DNA of 64,000 nt, taken from contig NZ_REHC01000012.1 in the NCBI RefSeq assembly GCF_003692965.1, positions 62,001 through 126,000 on the forward strand. Reading direction: 5' to 3'. Position numbers and translations under genes: made by a program. Positions within the stretch are counted from its first letter, which is position 1. Each line of letters starts with the position of its first letter. Shown here piece after piece: positions 1 through 8,410 of this stretch. Source of the stretch: Lactobacillus sp. ESL0246. Lineage in GTDB: Bacteria > Bacillota > Bacilli > Lactobacillales > Lactobacillaceae. Below the pieces are notes generated by a model. That model was not told where the DNA came from. It made no database searches and saw nothing but the letters and a program-made list of their open reading frames with translations.

Positions 1-939
1 TAAAATATAACCTGTTTGACTTGGAGCCAAGCTGCGCGCATTTTCTAAATAAAAAGGAGTAACAACATTAAAGAAAAAGTTCGTTATAAAAATTAACAGT
101 GCACACAATAAGCTAATTGAAAAGTCAGGATTTTTAAACAAGTTAAATTGCAATAGCGGGTTTTCAGTATGGTTTTCAACAGAAACAAACCAGACAAAGC
201 TGATAATTCCAATTATCAATAACGCTAAAACTGGCAAAGCTGTGAAGCCAAGCTGCTGACCTAAGAAAATTCCGCCAAATAAAGTAATCATTCCTAAAGC
301 AAACCCAACTGAACCAGTCTTATCAAGAGGAGCATTAGTAAATGTAATATCTTTAGGAAGATAAATCGCACCAATAATCGCAGCAATGATTCCAACGGGA
401 ACATTTAACCAAAAAATGTATGACCACGAAAGTTTACTCAAAATCAGGCCACCAAGTCCAGGACCTGCAATCGAACCCAAAGCCACAAAAGAACCAATTG
501 TTCCCAGAGCTTTACCTCGTTCAGTCGAAGGAAAAATTTCAGTAATAATTCCGTTATTAGTAGCCATTGTCATCGCCGCACCAACGGCTTGAATAGCCCG
601 TGCCAACAATAAGAACGGTAAATTGATTTTAATACCAGATAACAATGAACCTGCAATAAAGAAAATAGCTCCAAAACGGAAAATTTTTATTTTTCCTTGC
701 AGGTCACTTAACTTTCCAAAAAATAAAATAAAACTACAAACAACAATTAAGTAAAGAGAAACAACCCATTCCGATTGACTCATCGGAATTTGTAAATCAT
801 TACTAATTACTGGTAATGCAATATTAACAATTGTTCCATCAAGGGTAGACATAAATGTAAATAGCCCAACAGCTACTAATATCCACCACCGATTTTTTTG
901 CACCTTTTCGTTAGTTTGGTAACTTACAGTTTGCGACAT
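1..939 (-). CDS. DHA2-family MFS drug exporter, truncated by window edge
   Basis: Reading the minus strand from an ATG at 939 gives 313 codons that stay open to base 1, so the C-terminal part lies outside the window. The start has a GAGGAG ribosome binding site 8-9 nt upstream. The N-terminus begins MSQTVSYQTNEKVQKNRWW and is followed by closely spaced hydrophobic helices. The segments STLDGTIVNIALP and GPGLGGLI...SYIFWLNVPVG are the helix-1 and motif-C regions typical of 14-TM DHA2 proton-antiport exporters (EmrB/QacA type). The substrate cannot be told from sequence. It resembles the second DHA2 exporter at 41908-43311. Confidence 0.88.
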   Translation of the reverse strand, partial: MSQTVSYQTNEKVQKNRWWILVAVGLFTFMSTLDGTIVNIALPVISNDLQIPMSQSEWVVSLYLIVVCSFILFFGKLSDLQGKIKIFRFGAIFFIAGSLLSGIKINLPFLLLARAIQAVGAAMTMATNNGIITEIFPSTERGKALGTIGSFVALGSIAGPGLGGLILSKLSWSYIFWLNVPVGIIAAIIGAIYLPKDITFTNAPLDKTGSVGFALGMITLFGGIFLGQQLGFTALPVLALLIIGIISFVWFVSVENHTENPLLQFNLFKNPDFSISLLCALLIFITNFFFNVVTPFYLENARSLAPSQTGYIL

Positions 940-990
940 TTTTACCAATCTCCTCAATTCAAATTTTAGTTAGGTACCTTATTTGATTAA

Positions 991-1018
991 ATTATACACT
1001 TATTTTTGCAGTTGCCAA
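991..1018 (-). promoter_or_regulatory. promoter of the DHA2 exporter with nearby near-palindrome
   Basis: On the minus strand a TTGGCA box (1018-1013) and a perfect TATAAT (996-991) are separated by 16 nt. Just downstream, TAGGTACCTT at 971-980 is a near-palindrome in the leader, a plausible site for a MarR- or TetR-type repressor. The regulator is not in the window. Confidence 0.6.
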
Positions 1019-1027
1019 GTAGCAAAA

Positions 1028-1050
1028 AACAGCCACATTGATAATGTGAC
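1028..1050 (-). terminator. terminator of the gat-type operon
   Basis: On the minus strand GTCACATT-ATC-AATGTGGC forms a short hairpin followed by TGTTTTTTG. It sits just after the stop of the PRD regulator at 1097. Confidence 0.6.
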
Positions 1051-1096
1051 CGCTTTTACTTCTTATATAAGTACACTAAATACTAATTTTTAAAAA

Positions 1097-3208
1097 TCAT
1101 GAGCATGATAATAATATTTTTCGCACATCCCGAGGAGATTCGGCTTTGAGTAACCGTTCGACATTATTGTTGTCGCGGACAATATCAACTAATTGCTCCA
1201 AAGCTTTTTCATGTTCATGCTTTAATCCCGGTGAAAGAACAAATAAGCAAGTAACAGAAGCATATTGATTACATGTATTTATTTCTAATGAATGATCAAA
1301 TAGAATCAACGATAAACCAATGTTTTTATTGCTAATACTAGGCGCAGCATGAGCTAAAAAAATATCATTAGCAATTAACATATAAGGTCCATATTGATTA
1401 ATCAGTTGTACGATTTTTTCAAAATAATACTGGTCAATAATTCCATCTCGTTCAAGTAAATTACATCCCAACTGAAGTGCTTTTTGCCAAGTTAAATCGG
1501 TAGTATTATTATGGTAAACCATGATGCGTTCAGTAGGTAATATACTACCTAATGTCGGTAAATTAGATTTCTTTACGTTTTTGCTTTTAGGGAAAATAAA
1601 ATGATCAATGCTTTGTCTAAGTCCACTTTCATCCTTAACATCTGCATATTCATTTATAATTGATACTAAACTATTTACCACACTAGTATTATGCTCTACC
1701 TTAAGTGGATACTTCTGGCGCAAAATATTTTCAATTAGACTTTGATCATGCTTAGTTATAACTGCTCTAACATTAACTACAGGAATAGGATATTTTGTAC
1801 TAGATAATATTGCTGTGCTAATAATCAATTTTGCTTGGTAATCATGTTTAAATATGTTAGGTAAATCTCGTATCTCAAGAGGTAAAGAAAATTTAATTAA
1901 GGGATACATCTTTCTGAGTTCTTGATAAAGCATCGCTGAAGTACCTATACCACTCGAGCAAACCACTAATACATCAGCTAGTGAAGCTCTTCTAAATTTA
2001 TCGCTATTGGTTAAATCATGGTAATTTTTTTGACTAACCGATCCTAAATAAAGACATATCAGTGCTATTTCTTCACTTGGCAATTTTTTTCTTAAATAAT
2101 TTTCTAATGGAGCACATGCAATCGTAGTAAACTTAATTAATTCTGGATATTGTCGTTTAATTTCATCTACTTCACTTGAAGAAAATGGTACGTCAAATTT
2201 CACTCTAAAAAAAGTAGCATATAAATGATTACATAAAACCTTAGTAAATAATTTATAAGAAATTTGTTGTTCAGTTAATTGTTCATATCTAAAAATAATA
2301 TCCTGAGCAATATTATTTAAATCCTTATATAAATTTTTATTAACACAATTAACTTCTGTAGCTTGTGAACAAAGTATAATTTTACTAAAAAAAACTATTT
2401 CACCATTGCAAACTTTTTCCCCAATAAGTGACCGCAATAAATCTTCACATGTTGTCAAAACATTTGTCGTATTGGTTGCTATCCAATTATATTCTGAATC
2501 TTCTTGAATAGTAAATTTTTTTAATATTCTCCACTTTATAAAAACCAACAAATAGGCTAACTGTTCTATTGAATTTTCTGAAAAATTAATTTTCATTCGT
2601 TGTTGGGTATTAATGACTAGTTGCCTAGCTTTTGAAATAGAATAACGTAAATCTTTAATAAAAGAATAAGTTAACCTATTTTGATAAAGTAATAATTTAT
2701 AAATTGTTAATCTAATTGCCACTTCATTACCAGTAATTTTATGACCCATTCTAGAGCTAGCAATTTTTAATTGAGGAAACCTTCCATTAATTGTCTTAAA
2801 ATCTTTAATGATGGTGTTACGAGAACAATTAAATTTCTTAGCTAATTTATTAATAGATAAATAATCATCTTGTATTAACAATAAAATAATAACCGTTTGA
2901 CGATCAATAGAATGTAAATTGTTTTCATAATTATAATCTTGTTTTGAAACCATTATGTTACGTTCATTAATCAATTTTTTTCTTGTACGATTCGTAATTT
3001 TATAACCATACCTAGGAACATTAACAATTTCATCTAAATTATGCTTACGTAAATTTTGATTGATTGTTTCTAACCAATTAAAAGCAGTTCTCCGAGATAT
3101 GTTAAAAGTTTCAATAATTTCTTTTAAGCTAACAAAATCTGATGATTTAATTAAATAATTTAATAATCGATTAGCCCTAATCAAACTGGTAGAATTGCTT
3201 GCCACCAC
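1097..3208 (-). CDS. BglG/MtlR-type PRD transcriptional regulator with EIIB and EIIA domains
   Basis: A roughly 700-residue multidomain regulator. It has an N-terminal HTH (RANRLLNYLIKSS...FNISRRTAFNWL), a second HTH (LSINKLAKKFNCSRNTIIKDF) and two PRD regions in the middle. A galactitol-type EIIB-like segment follows with the phosphocysteine motif VVCSSGIGTSAML, then a C-terminal fructose/mannitol-type EIIA-like domain with LAHAAP. Proteins of this design activate sugar or polyol operons when the cognate PTS leaves them in the right phosphorylation state. I prefer the GTG at 3208, which lies 8 nt after AAGGG, over the upstream GTG at 3217 that overlaps that site. It is the last gene of the operon and probably controls it through the repeated boxes at 5493-5525 and 6336-6369. 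Confidence 0.85.
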   Translation of the reverse strand: MVASNSTSLIRANRLLNYLIKSSDFVSLKEIIETFNISRRTAFNWLETINQNLRKHNLDEIVNVPRYGYKITNRTRKKLINERNIMVSKQDYNYENNLHSIDRQTVIILLLIQDDYLSINKLAKKFNCSRNTIIKDFKTINGRFPQLKIASSRMGHKITGNEVAIRLTIYKLLLYQNRLTYSFIKDLRYSISKARQLVINTQQRMKINFSENSIEQLAYLLVFIKWRILKKFTIQEDSEYNWIATNTTNVLTTCEDLLRSLIGEKVCNGEIVFFSKIILCSQATEVNCVNKNLYKDLNNIAQDIIFRYEQLTEQQISYKLFTKVLCNHLYATFFRVKFDVPFSSSEVDEIKRQYPELIKFTTIACAPLENYLRKKLPSEEIALICLYLGSVSQKNYHDLTNSDKFRRASLADVLVVCSSGIGTSAMLYQELRKMYPLIKFSLPLEIRDLPNIFKHDYQAKLIISTAILSSTKYPIPVVNVRAVITKHDQSLIENILRQKYPLKVEHNTSVVNSLVSIINEYADVKDESGLRQSIDHFIFPKSKNVKKSNLPTLGSILPTERIMVYHNNTTDLTWQKALQLGCNLLERDGIIDQYYFEKIVQLINQYGPYMLIANDIFLAHAAPSISNKNIGLSLILFDHSLEINTCNQYASVTCLFVLSPGLKHEHEKALEQLVDIVRDNNNVERLLKAESPRDVRKILLSCS

Positions 3209-3254
3209 GTTTATCACCCTTCAAATTTAGTAACATAGCAATTTGCCCAAAATA

Positions 3255-3545
3255 TCACAGACTTAATTTATCAATTACTTCATTTATTACTTGATCAATA
3301 CCAATATTGGTTAATAATGGAAGTCCATTAATAACTGGTGTACTAACTGCATCATTATCATATTGAGTTGTCGTTATAACTAGGTCATAATCATTTGCAA
3401 GTGATTCTACTTGAGCAACTGATGACTGACCTAACGTATATTTGTTTTCTGAAATACCTCTCTTAGATAATTCTTCTTGTAACTTATTCATTGCCGATGT
3501 ACTAGTAACAACACCTGCTCCACATGCAACTAAAATCTTTTTCAT
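3255..3545 (-). CDS. PTS galactitol-type EIIB
   Basis: A 96-residue cytosolic EIIB subunit. The N-terminus MKKILVACGAGVVTSTSAM carries the phosphocysteine (Cys8) in the CGxGxxTS loop of the galactitol/pentitol (Gat) class. It would take phosphate from the EIIA encoded at 4983-5435 and pass it to the sugar bound by EIIC (3569-4957). AAGGAG precedes the ATG. Length is normal for stand-alone GatB proteins. The substrate is not galactitol for certain: the partner gene araD suggests a pentitol or ketopentose. Confidence 0.88.
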   Translation of the reverse strand: MKKILVACGAGVVTSTSAMNKLQEELSKRGISENKYTLGQSSVAQVESLANDYDLVITTTQYDNDAVSTPVINGLPLLTNIGIDQVINEVIDKLSL

Positions 3546-3568
3546 AAAAATTACTCCTTAAAACCTTT

Positions 3569-4957
3569 TTATTTTTTTACTGCCATTTGTTTTTCTTCTG
3601 CAATAATTTTTGTTCTGTTCCACCAGCATAATCCTAAAATCAAAACAATTCCTACTATATACGCTACCAATTTAAATGGGGCTACTTGAACAATCAACCA
3701 TGGATATGGATTTGAACCATAATCAATACTAGAAATCAATGATGAGCCTTTAGGAATACTAAAATGAGCTGCTATTGCACATTTAGTAATTAATGGTGCC
3801 AAATTAGTACCAATCCATAACCCTAATACGACATTAATCGCACCAATAATAAATGATCTAAAGAAATCACCATGAGTAATTGATACAATTAGTGGAAACA
3901 TAAATACGAATCCAACAAGTCCAATTGTCGGTAAGAATTGATTACCTGGTAAAATGAAAGCAAATAATAAAGCAACCGGAATCATTAAAGTAGCACATGC
4001 CAAAACAACTGGACTACCTATACCTACGGCAGTATCCATTCCAATATAAATTTTTCTTTTACCTGAAAACTTCTTTTGGGTAAATGCTTGAATTGCATTT
4101 GATACTGGTACAACACCTTGTAACAGTAACGCAGCCATTTTAGGTGTAATAATCATTACTGCCGATAAGGTTACACCCATCAACATTATCTTACCTAATT
4201 TAGTAGCTACACTCATTCCTGGAATAAAGCCATAAGCCAAAATTCCAATAATAATACCAATAGCGAATCCTAAAAGAGTAGGCTCACCCCATGAACCAAA
4301 TTTTTTATTAAAATCTTTAGCATCCATATGGATCTTGTTAATTCCAGGAATTTTATCAATAATCCAGTTAAATACAATGGCAATCGGAACAAATGAACCG
4401 GCATATCCATGAGGAATTGAAATTCCTGGCAATCCTAAATATTTTTCAGAAAGTGGTGCAGTTCTATCCGCAGTTACCATTATCACAATCATATTTACAC
4501 TAGCTAAAAAAAGGCTAAGTACAATATCTTTAGTTAAAGCGTATACTAATGATCCACTGAATGCAAAATGCCAAAAGTCCCAAATATCAACATCTATTGT
4601 TGATGTAGTTTTTGTTAATAACATCAAAACATTTATAGCAATTCCAAGAGGAATCATACTTACGCCAACAGCTGTACCATATGCAATAGCTGATGCTGAT
4701 GGCCAGCCAACATCAATTACTTGCAAATTTAAGTGCATAACTTGGATCATATTTTTAATGGCCGGATTCATTACATCAGTTAAAATAGAAACAGTAGCAT
4801 TTAATCCAATAAATCCGATCCCCACCATTAAGCCACCACGTAGCGCTTTTGTAAAAGGAACTCTTACACATAAGCCAAATATCAACATAATAATTGGAAT
4901 TAGAACAGTTGGACCTAAGCCAACAATATACATAATGAAATCAATGATAGGTTTCAT
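3569..4957 (-). CDS. PTS galactitol-type EIIC permease
   Basis: A 462-residue membrane permease with about ten or more hydrophobic segments, starting MKPIIDFIMYIVGLGPTVL after GGGAGG. The features GFIGLNATVSIL, GISIPHGYAGSFVPIA and GMDTAVGIGSPVV match GatC-type EIIC proteins that translocate galactitol or pentitols. It lies between EIIA and EIIB with gaps of 25 and 23 nt, so the three subunits are separate polypeptides made from one mRNA. The family is well supported. The transported sugar is inferred only from the neighbouring epimerase. Confidence 0.88.
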   Translation of the reverse strand: MKPIIDFIMYIVGLGPTVLIPIIMLIFGLCVRVPFTKALRGGLMVGIGFIGLNATVSILTDVMNPAIKNMIQVMHLNLQVIDVGWPSASAIAYGTAVGVSMIPLGIAINVLMLLTKTTSTIDVDIWDFWHFAFSGSLVYALTKDIVLSLFLASVNMIVIMVTADRTAPLSEKYLGLPGISIPHGYAGSFVPIAIVFNWIIDKIPGINKIHMDAKDFNKKFGSWGEPTLLGFAIGIIIGILAYGFIPGMSVATKLGKIMLMGVTLSAVMIITPKMAALLLQGVVPVSNAIQAFTQKKFSGKRKIYIGMDTAVGIGSPVVLACATLMIPVALLFAFILPGNQFLPTIGLVGFVFMFPLIVSITHGDFFRSFIIGAINVVLGLWIGTNLAPLITKCAIAAHFSIPKGSSLISSIDYGSNPYPWLIVQVAPFKLVAYIVGIVLILGLCWWNRTKIIAEEKQMAVKK

Positions 4958-4982
4958 AAATATTTCCTCCCATAAACTTTAT

Positions 4983-5435
4983 TTAAATTTGCTTTGAAAT
5001 AGCTTTATATAATTCAACATTATTTTTAAGTTGTATTAAATTACTTAATAAATCTTGGTTTTGAAATAGCGCCATTAATTTTTGTAACATTTTTACCTGT
5101 CCATGAGATGTTTTTAATGCTAGCATTACCACAATCTGGACTTCCAAAGTTTCATTTGTAATGGCCATATTATGAAATTTTATAGGATGAGCTAAAGTTG
5201 CAAAGGCAATAGCCGCTTCATTGACATACTGAATATCAGTATGAGGAATAGCAACGGCAATTTCACCACTAGGTAATCCAGTAGGATGAACTTGCTCTCT
5301 GTCTTTAACGGCTTGCTCAAATGTGTCTTTAACTTTCCCTTGTTTTTTCAATTGTTGGGCTAAATAATGAATAATTTCATCACTGCTATTAAGATTTATT
5401 CTTGCAAAAACTAATGATTGATTTAAAAGTTCCAT
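4983..5435 (-). CDS. PTS fructose/mannitol-type EIIA (Gat operon)
   Basis: A cytosolic EIIA of about 150 residues in the PTS_EIIA_2 family. The phospho-accepting histidine lies in AVAIPHTDIQYV (His65). The segment HPTGLPSGEIAVAIPHT is characteristic of GatA-type proteins. I choose the ATG at 5435 rather than the TTG directly before it. It follows araD by about 95 nt, and that gap contains its own copy of the putative activator box, so gatA may have a separate promoter. Confidence 0.87.
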   Translation of the reverse strand: MELLNQSLVFARINLNSSDEIIHYLAQQLKKQGKVKDTFEQAVKDREQVHPTGLPSGEIAVAIPHTDIQYVNEAAIAFATLAHPIKFHNMAITNETLEVQIVVMLALKTSHGQVKMLQKLMALFQNQDLLSNLIQLKNNVELYKAISKQI

Positions 5436-5492
5436 CAATTCACTTCTTTCTTTATTGTTTCTTTTTAAATTTAAGCACTTACAAAATCAATT

Positions 5493-5525
5493 TTTAAGTC
5501 AATTACATGACAAAATTTAGTGCAA
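5493..5525 (-). promoter_or_regulatory. putative activator box upstream of gatA (copy 2)
   Basis: On the minus strand TTGCACTAAA (5525-5516) and TTGACTTAAA (5502-5493) form a direct repeat 23 nt apart. The same pair occurs upstream of araD at 6336-6369 with 24-nt spacing. The second element supplies a TTGACT -35-like sequence. It is a likely site for the PRD regulator of this operon. Confidence 0.5.
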
Positions 5526-5529
5526 TCAA

Positions 5530-6270
5530 TTAACTATTAAAGTTATTATTTTTTGCATGTAATTTTGATACAGGATTATTTTGTCCATAATACGCAGCTT
5601 TTCCATGCTTACGATAATAGTGCTTGTTTAACAAATAATGTGGTAACTCACAATTTGCTCGTGTTAATTGCATAGTATGATAATCTTCTTCTGCTACTGT
5701 CTCTAGCACTTTGGCATTATAAACCGCCTTTTCAGGCGTTTCTCCCCAACAAAAAGGTCCATGATGACTAATAAGTACACCAGGTGTCGCTTTATAATCA
5801 AGATTTCTTTCTTCAAAAGTACGGACAATTGAAACACCAGTATATTTTTCATAATCTGATGCAATTTCACTTTGAGAAAGAGAATCAGAAACTGGAATTG
5901 CATCATAAAATGTATCAGCATGAGTCGTATTCATTGCTGGAATATCCATTTTAGCTGCAGCAAACGATACGGCCCATGGAGAATGTGTATGTGCAATGCC
6001 GCCAATTTCTCCAAATTTACGATATAAAATAACATGAGTTGGAGTATCACTTGATGGATTTAGATCACCTTCGATTATTCTACCTTGCAGATTAATTACA
6101 ACCATGTCTTGAGGTTTCAATTGTTGGTAATCAACTCCAGATGGTTTTATAACAAATAAACCACTTTCTCTATCGATTCCTGAAACATTACCCCAAGTAA
6201 ATGTAACTAATCCTAACTGCGGTAATTGCATATTTGCTTTATAAACCTTTTCTTTTAGTTTTTCTAACAT
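5530..6270 (-). CDS. araD: L-ribulose-5-phosphate 4-epimerase
   Basis: A class II aldolase-fold epimerase of 246 residues that converts L-ribulose 5-phosphate to D-xylulose 5-phosphate, feeding the phosphoketolase or pentose phosphate pathway. Visible family motifs are TWGNVSG, IKPSGVDY, SSDTPTH with the catalytic-type Asp, AHTHS and ISHHGPF (the zinc-binding histidines), and HYYRKHGKAAYYGQ near the end, aligning well with E. coli AraD. AAGAAGG precedes the ATG. It is the first gene of the gat-type PTS operon. That placing suggests the imported sugar reaches L-ribulose 5-phosphate. No araA or araB is present here. An UlaF-like role for ascorbate is less likely because the EIIC is not UlaA-like. 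Confidence 0.9.
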   Translation of the reverse strand: MLEKLKEKVYKANMQLPQLGLVTFTWGNVSGIDRESGLFVIKPSGVDYQQLKPQDMVVINLQGRIIEGDLNPSSDTPTHVILYRKFGEIGGIAHTHSPWAVSFAAAKMDIPAMNTTHADTFYDAIPVSDSLSQSEIASDYEKYTGVSIVRTFEERNLDYKATPGVLISHHGPFCWGETPEKAVYNAKVLETVAEEDYHTMQLTRANCELPHYLLNKHYYRKHGKAAYYGQNNPVSKLHAKNNNFNS

Positions 6271-6335
6271 TTATTTACCTTCTTTAGCTTTCAATATGTT
6301 CTCTTAAAATTATTTAACTATTTTATAAGTCATGC

Positions 6336-6369
6336 TTTAAGTCAAGATTTATACTTATTTTTAGTGCAA
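6336..6369 (-). promoter_or_regulatory. putative activator box upstream of araD (copy 1)
   Basis: On the minus strand TTGCACTAAA (6369-6360) and TTGACTTAAA (6345-6336) form a direct repeat 24 nt apart, matching the copy before gatA. TTGACT can act as the -35 hexamer. The -10 is not clear (AATAGT or TAAAAT nearby). Confidence 0.5.
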
Positions 6370-6400
6370 CCGATTAACTAATAATTTTCTACAAAACAAA

Positions 6401-6424
6401 AAGCACACCATATATAGTGTGCTT
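6401..6424 (-). terminator. terminator after the small secreted protein gene
   Basis: AAGCACAC and GTGTGCTT form an 8-bp perfect stem. On the minus strand it is followed by TTTTGTTTTG. It separates the gene at 6441-6761 from araD. Confidence 0.75.
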
Positions 6425-6440
6425 AAAATTTAATATATTA

Positions 6441-6761
6441 TTATCTCTTTGAGCATCTATATCCTGCCCTAATTGCTTCTTTTTCAGAGTTAAAATATAT
6501 CGCATTAACCATATTTAGACGATAACTATGTTGCCCAGGTACATGATAAATTTTTGAATTACGGTTGCCAATAATTCTTTTAGTTCCTGTTTCTATGTAC
6601 CGATGTATTTTGTGTAAATAATTACGGGATTGTCTGTGATACCCTTTAGCTTGAACTACCATTGTTGGTTGAAGAATGTCTTTATCTAGAAGATTGATCA
6701 AACCACAACTACTTAGTAATAGCAATACAGGTAATAATATTTTTAATAGTCGATTTTTCAT
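6441..6761 (-). CDS. small secreted lipoprotein-like protein with Ada-like metal-binding module
   Basis: A 106-residue protein with an N-terminal signal (MKNRLLKILLPVLLLLSSC) whose LSSC could be a lipobox. The C-terminal half, from GNRNSKIYHVPGQ to EAIRAGYRCSKR, matches the short module with spaced Tyr, His, Asn and Cys found at the end of secreted nucleases and in the Ada zinc-binding family (IYH-x-P ... F-x-S/N-E-x-E-A-x-x-A-GYR). The nuclease domain usually attached to it is absent. It would be exported and probably membrane-anchored. GAGGT precedes the ATG. The gene is monocistronic. Function unknown; the module identification is by eye. Confidence 0.65.
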   Translation of the reverse strand: MKNRLLKILLPVLLLLSSCGLINLLDKDILQPTMVVQAKGYHRQSRNYLHKIHRYIETGTKRIIGNRNSKIYHVPGQHSYRLNMVNAIYFNSEKEAIRAGYRCSKR

Positions 6762-7077
6762 TTAAGTACCTCAATCAATAATTAAATATCACTTATATTA
6801 TTATAACAAATCATTAAATCATGTCGAAACACTATAAGTATTTTTTGCTAGTTCTTTTAGCTTTTAATTATATTTATCAAAAATTCTTCCACTTACTTGA
6901 TTCAATAACTTACTGGCTAAATCATAAAAGTTAGCTTTGACCCATTATCTTGGTAAACAAACAATTTTGTATTACAATTATAGTTATCTAAAAAAAGTGG
7001 TTATCTTACAGAATTTTCAAACTAAATATAGTGGCAACATGATTTCTGCTCAAATTTTTAGTTAGAAAGAGGACAAT
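6762..7077. other. intergenic region between divergent genes
   Basis: About 315 nt of AT-rich sequence that must hold the divergent promoters of the small secreted protein and hflX. I see no coding potential, repeat or structured RNA. AGAGGA at 7067-7074 is the hflX ribosome binding site. Confidence 0.5.
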
Positions 7078-8343
7078 ATGATTGATAATACCCCTCATCA
7101 AACCAAAGCATATCTTGCTGGCGTTAATTTAAATGACCCTAATTTTGACTACTACATGACTGAGCTTGCTAACTTAGCCGAAGCAGATAATATGGAAGTT
7201 GTTGGCCAATCACGACAAAACGCAGAAAAAGTAGTTACTGGTACTTACCTAGGTCTTGGTAAAATTAACGAAATTAAAGAGATGGCACGTGGACTAAAGG
7301 CTAAAATTCTTATATTAAACGATGAACTTTCACCAGTCCAAATCCGCAATTTAGAAAATCTAACTAAATTACAAGTTATTGATCGCACAGAATTAATTCT
7401 TGAAATTTTTTCTAATCGTGCACGAACTAAACAGGCCAAATTGCAGGTCCAATTAGCACGTTTACAGTACGAACTGCCACGTTTACATCCATCGCAAAAC
7501 AACCTAGACCAGCAACGAGGAGGTGGTTTTGCCAACCGTGGTGCTGGAGAATCAAAGCTGGAATTGAATCGGCGAACACTGGGTAAGCAAATCTCTGCTA
7601 TTAAGCAAGAACTAAAAGCAATTTCGGAACAAGAAGAAATCAAAGCTAAACGTCGCAATCAAAACCATATTCCAAAAGTAGCTCTTGTCGGCTACACCAA
7701 CGCTGGAAAATCTACGACAATGAATGGACTTTTGAAAAAATTTTCTCAAGAAAATCATGATAAACAGGTTTTTGCTAAAAATATGCTTTTTGCTACCCTA
7801 GATACAAGTGTACGCCGCATTGAATTAAATAATAACTTTAGCTTTATTCTTTCCGACACGGTTGGGTTTATTTCTAAGTTACCACATAAGTTAGTTGAAT
7901 CATTCAAAGCCACTTTACAGGAAGTCAAAGATGCTGATTTGTTAATCAACGTTGTTGACGCTGCTGATCCTAACATGATTCAAATGATTCGAACTACACA
8001 AGACGTACTAACTGAAATCGGGGTAAAAGATACACCAATGATTACAGCTTATAATAAAGCTGATAAAGCCAATCGTAATTATCCCCAAATTGAAGGTAAT
8101 AATATTTTGTATTCAGCTATTGATACAGCTTCAATCACTACTTTAGCTAAGTTAATTACTAAACGAGTATTTGCTGATTATCAAAAAGTTGATTTACTCT
8201 TGCCACTATCTGCTGGTAAGACTCTAGCTCAATTACATGAAGACACGCAAATTATTAGTGAAACTTATCAATCTGATGGTGTTCACCTAACTGTGCGCAT
8301 GTCTTCGCAAAAGCAAAATCAATTCACACAATACGTCGTATAA
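7078..8343 (+). CDS. hflX: ribosome-associated GTPase HflX
   Basis: A 421-residue GTPase that splits or rescues stalled 70S ribosomes under stress. It has the N-terminal HflX domain (QSRQNAEKVVTGTYLGLGK, LNDELSPVQIRNLE, VIDRTELILEIF) and the glycine-rich linker GGGFANRGAGESKLE. The GTPase domain follows with VGYTNAGKST (G1), LFATLDTSVRR (G2), DTVGFI (G3) and NKAD (G4). Length and order are normal. The ATG has AGAGGA upstream. It is monocistronic, with a hairpin terminator right after the stop. Confidence 0.95.
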   Translation: MIDNTPHQTKAYLAGVNLNDPNFDYYMTELANLAEADNMEVVGQSRQNAEKVVTGTYLGLGKINEIKEMARGLKAKILILNDELSPVQIRNLENLTKLQVIDRTELILEIFSNRARTKQAKLQVQLARLQYELPRLHPSQNNLDQQRGGGFANRGAGESKLELNRRTLGKQISAIKQELKAISEQEEIKAKRRNQNHIPKVALVGYTNAGKSTTMNGLLKKFSQENHDKQVFAKNMLFATLDTSVRRIELNNNFSFILSDTVGFISKLPHKLVESFKATLQEVKDADLLINVVDAADPNMIQMIRTTQDVLTEIGVKDTPMITAYNKADKANRNYPQIEGNNILYSAIDTASITTLAKLITKRVFADYQKVDLLLPLSAGKTLAQLHEDTQIISETYQSDGVHLTVRMSSQKQNQFTQYVV

Positions 8344-8364
8344 GTATAATATTTATTCAAGCAA

Positions 8365-8393
8365 AAGAGACCTTTAAATTAAGGCCTCTTTTT
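8365..8393. terminator. bidirectional terminator between hflX and the first NlpC/P60 gene
   Basis: AAGAGACCTT and AAGGCCTCTT form a 10-position stem with one mismatch and a 6-nt loop, followed by TTTT on the plus strand and TTTTGC on the minus strand. It serves the convergent genes on either side. Confidence 0.75.
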
Positions 8394-8410
8394 ATTAATT
8401 ATAAGAAAAA

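Noticed and set aside
386-592. Plus-strand 68-codon frame at the left edge
   Set aside because: It is antisense to the truncated DHA2 exporter, whose motifs are clear on the minus strand.
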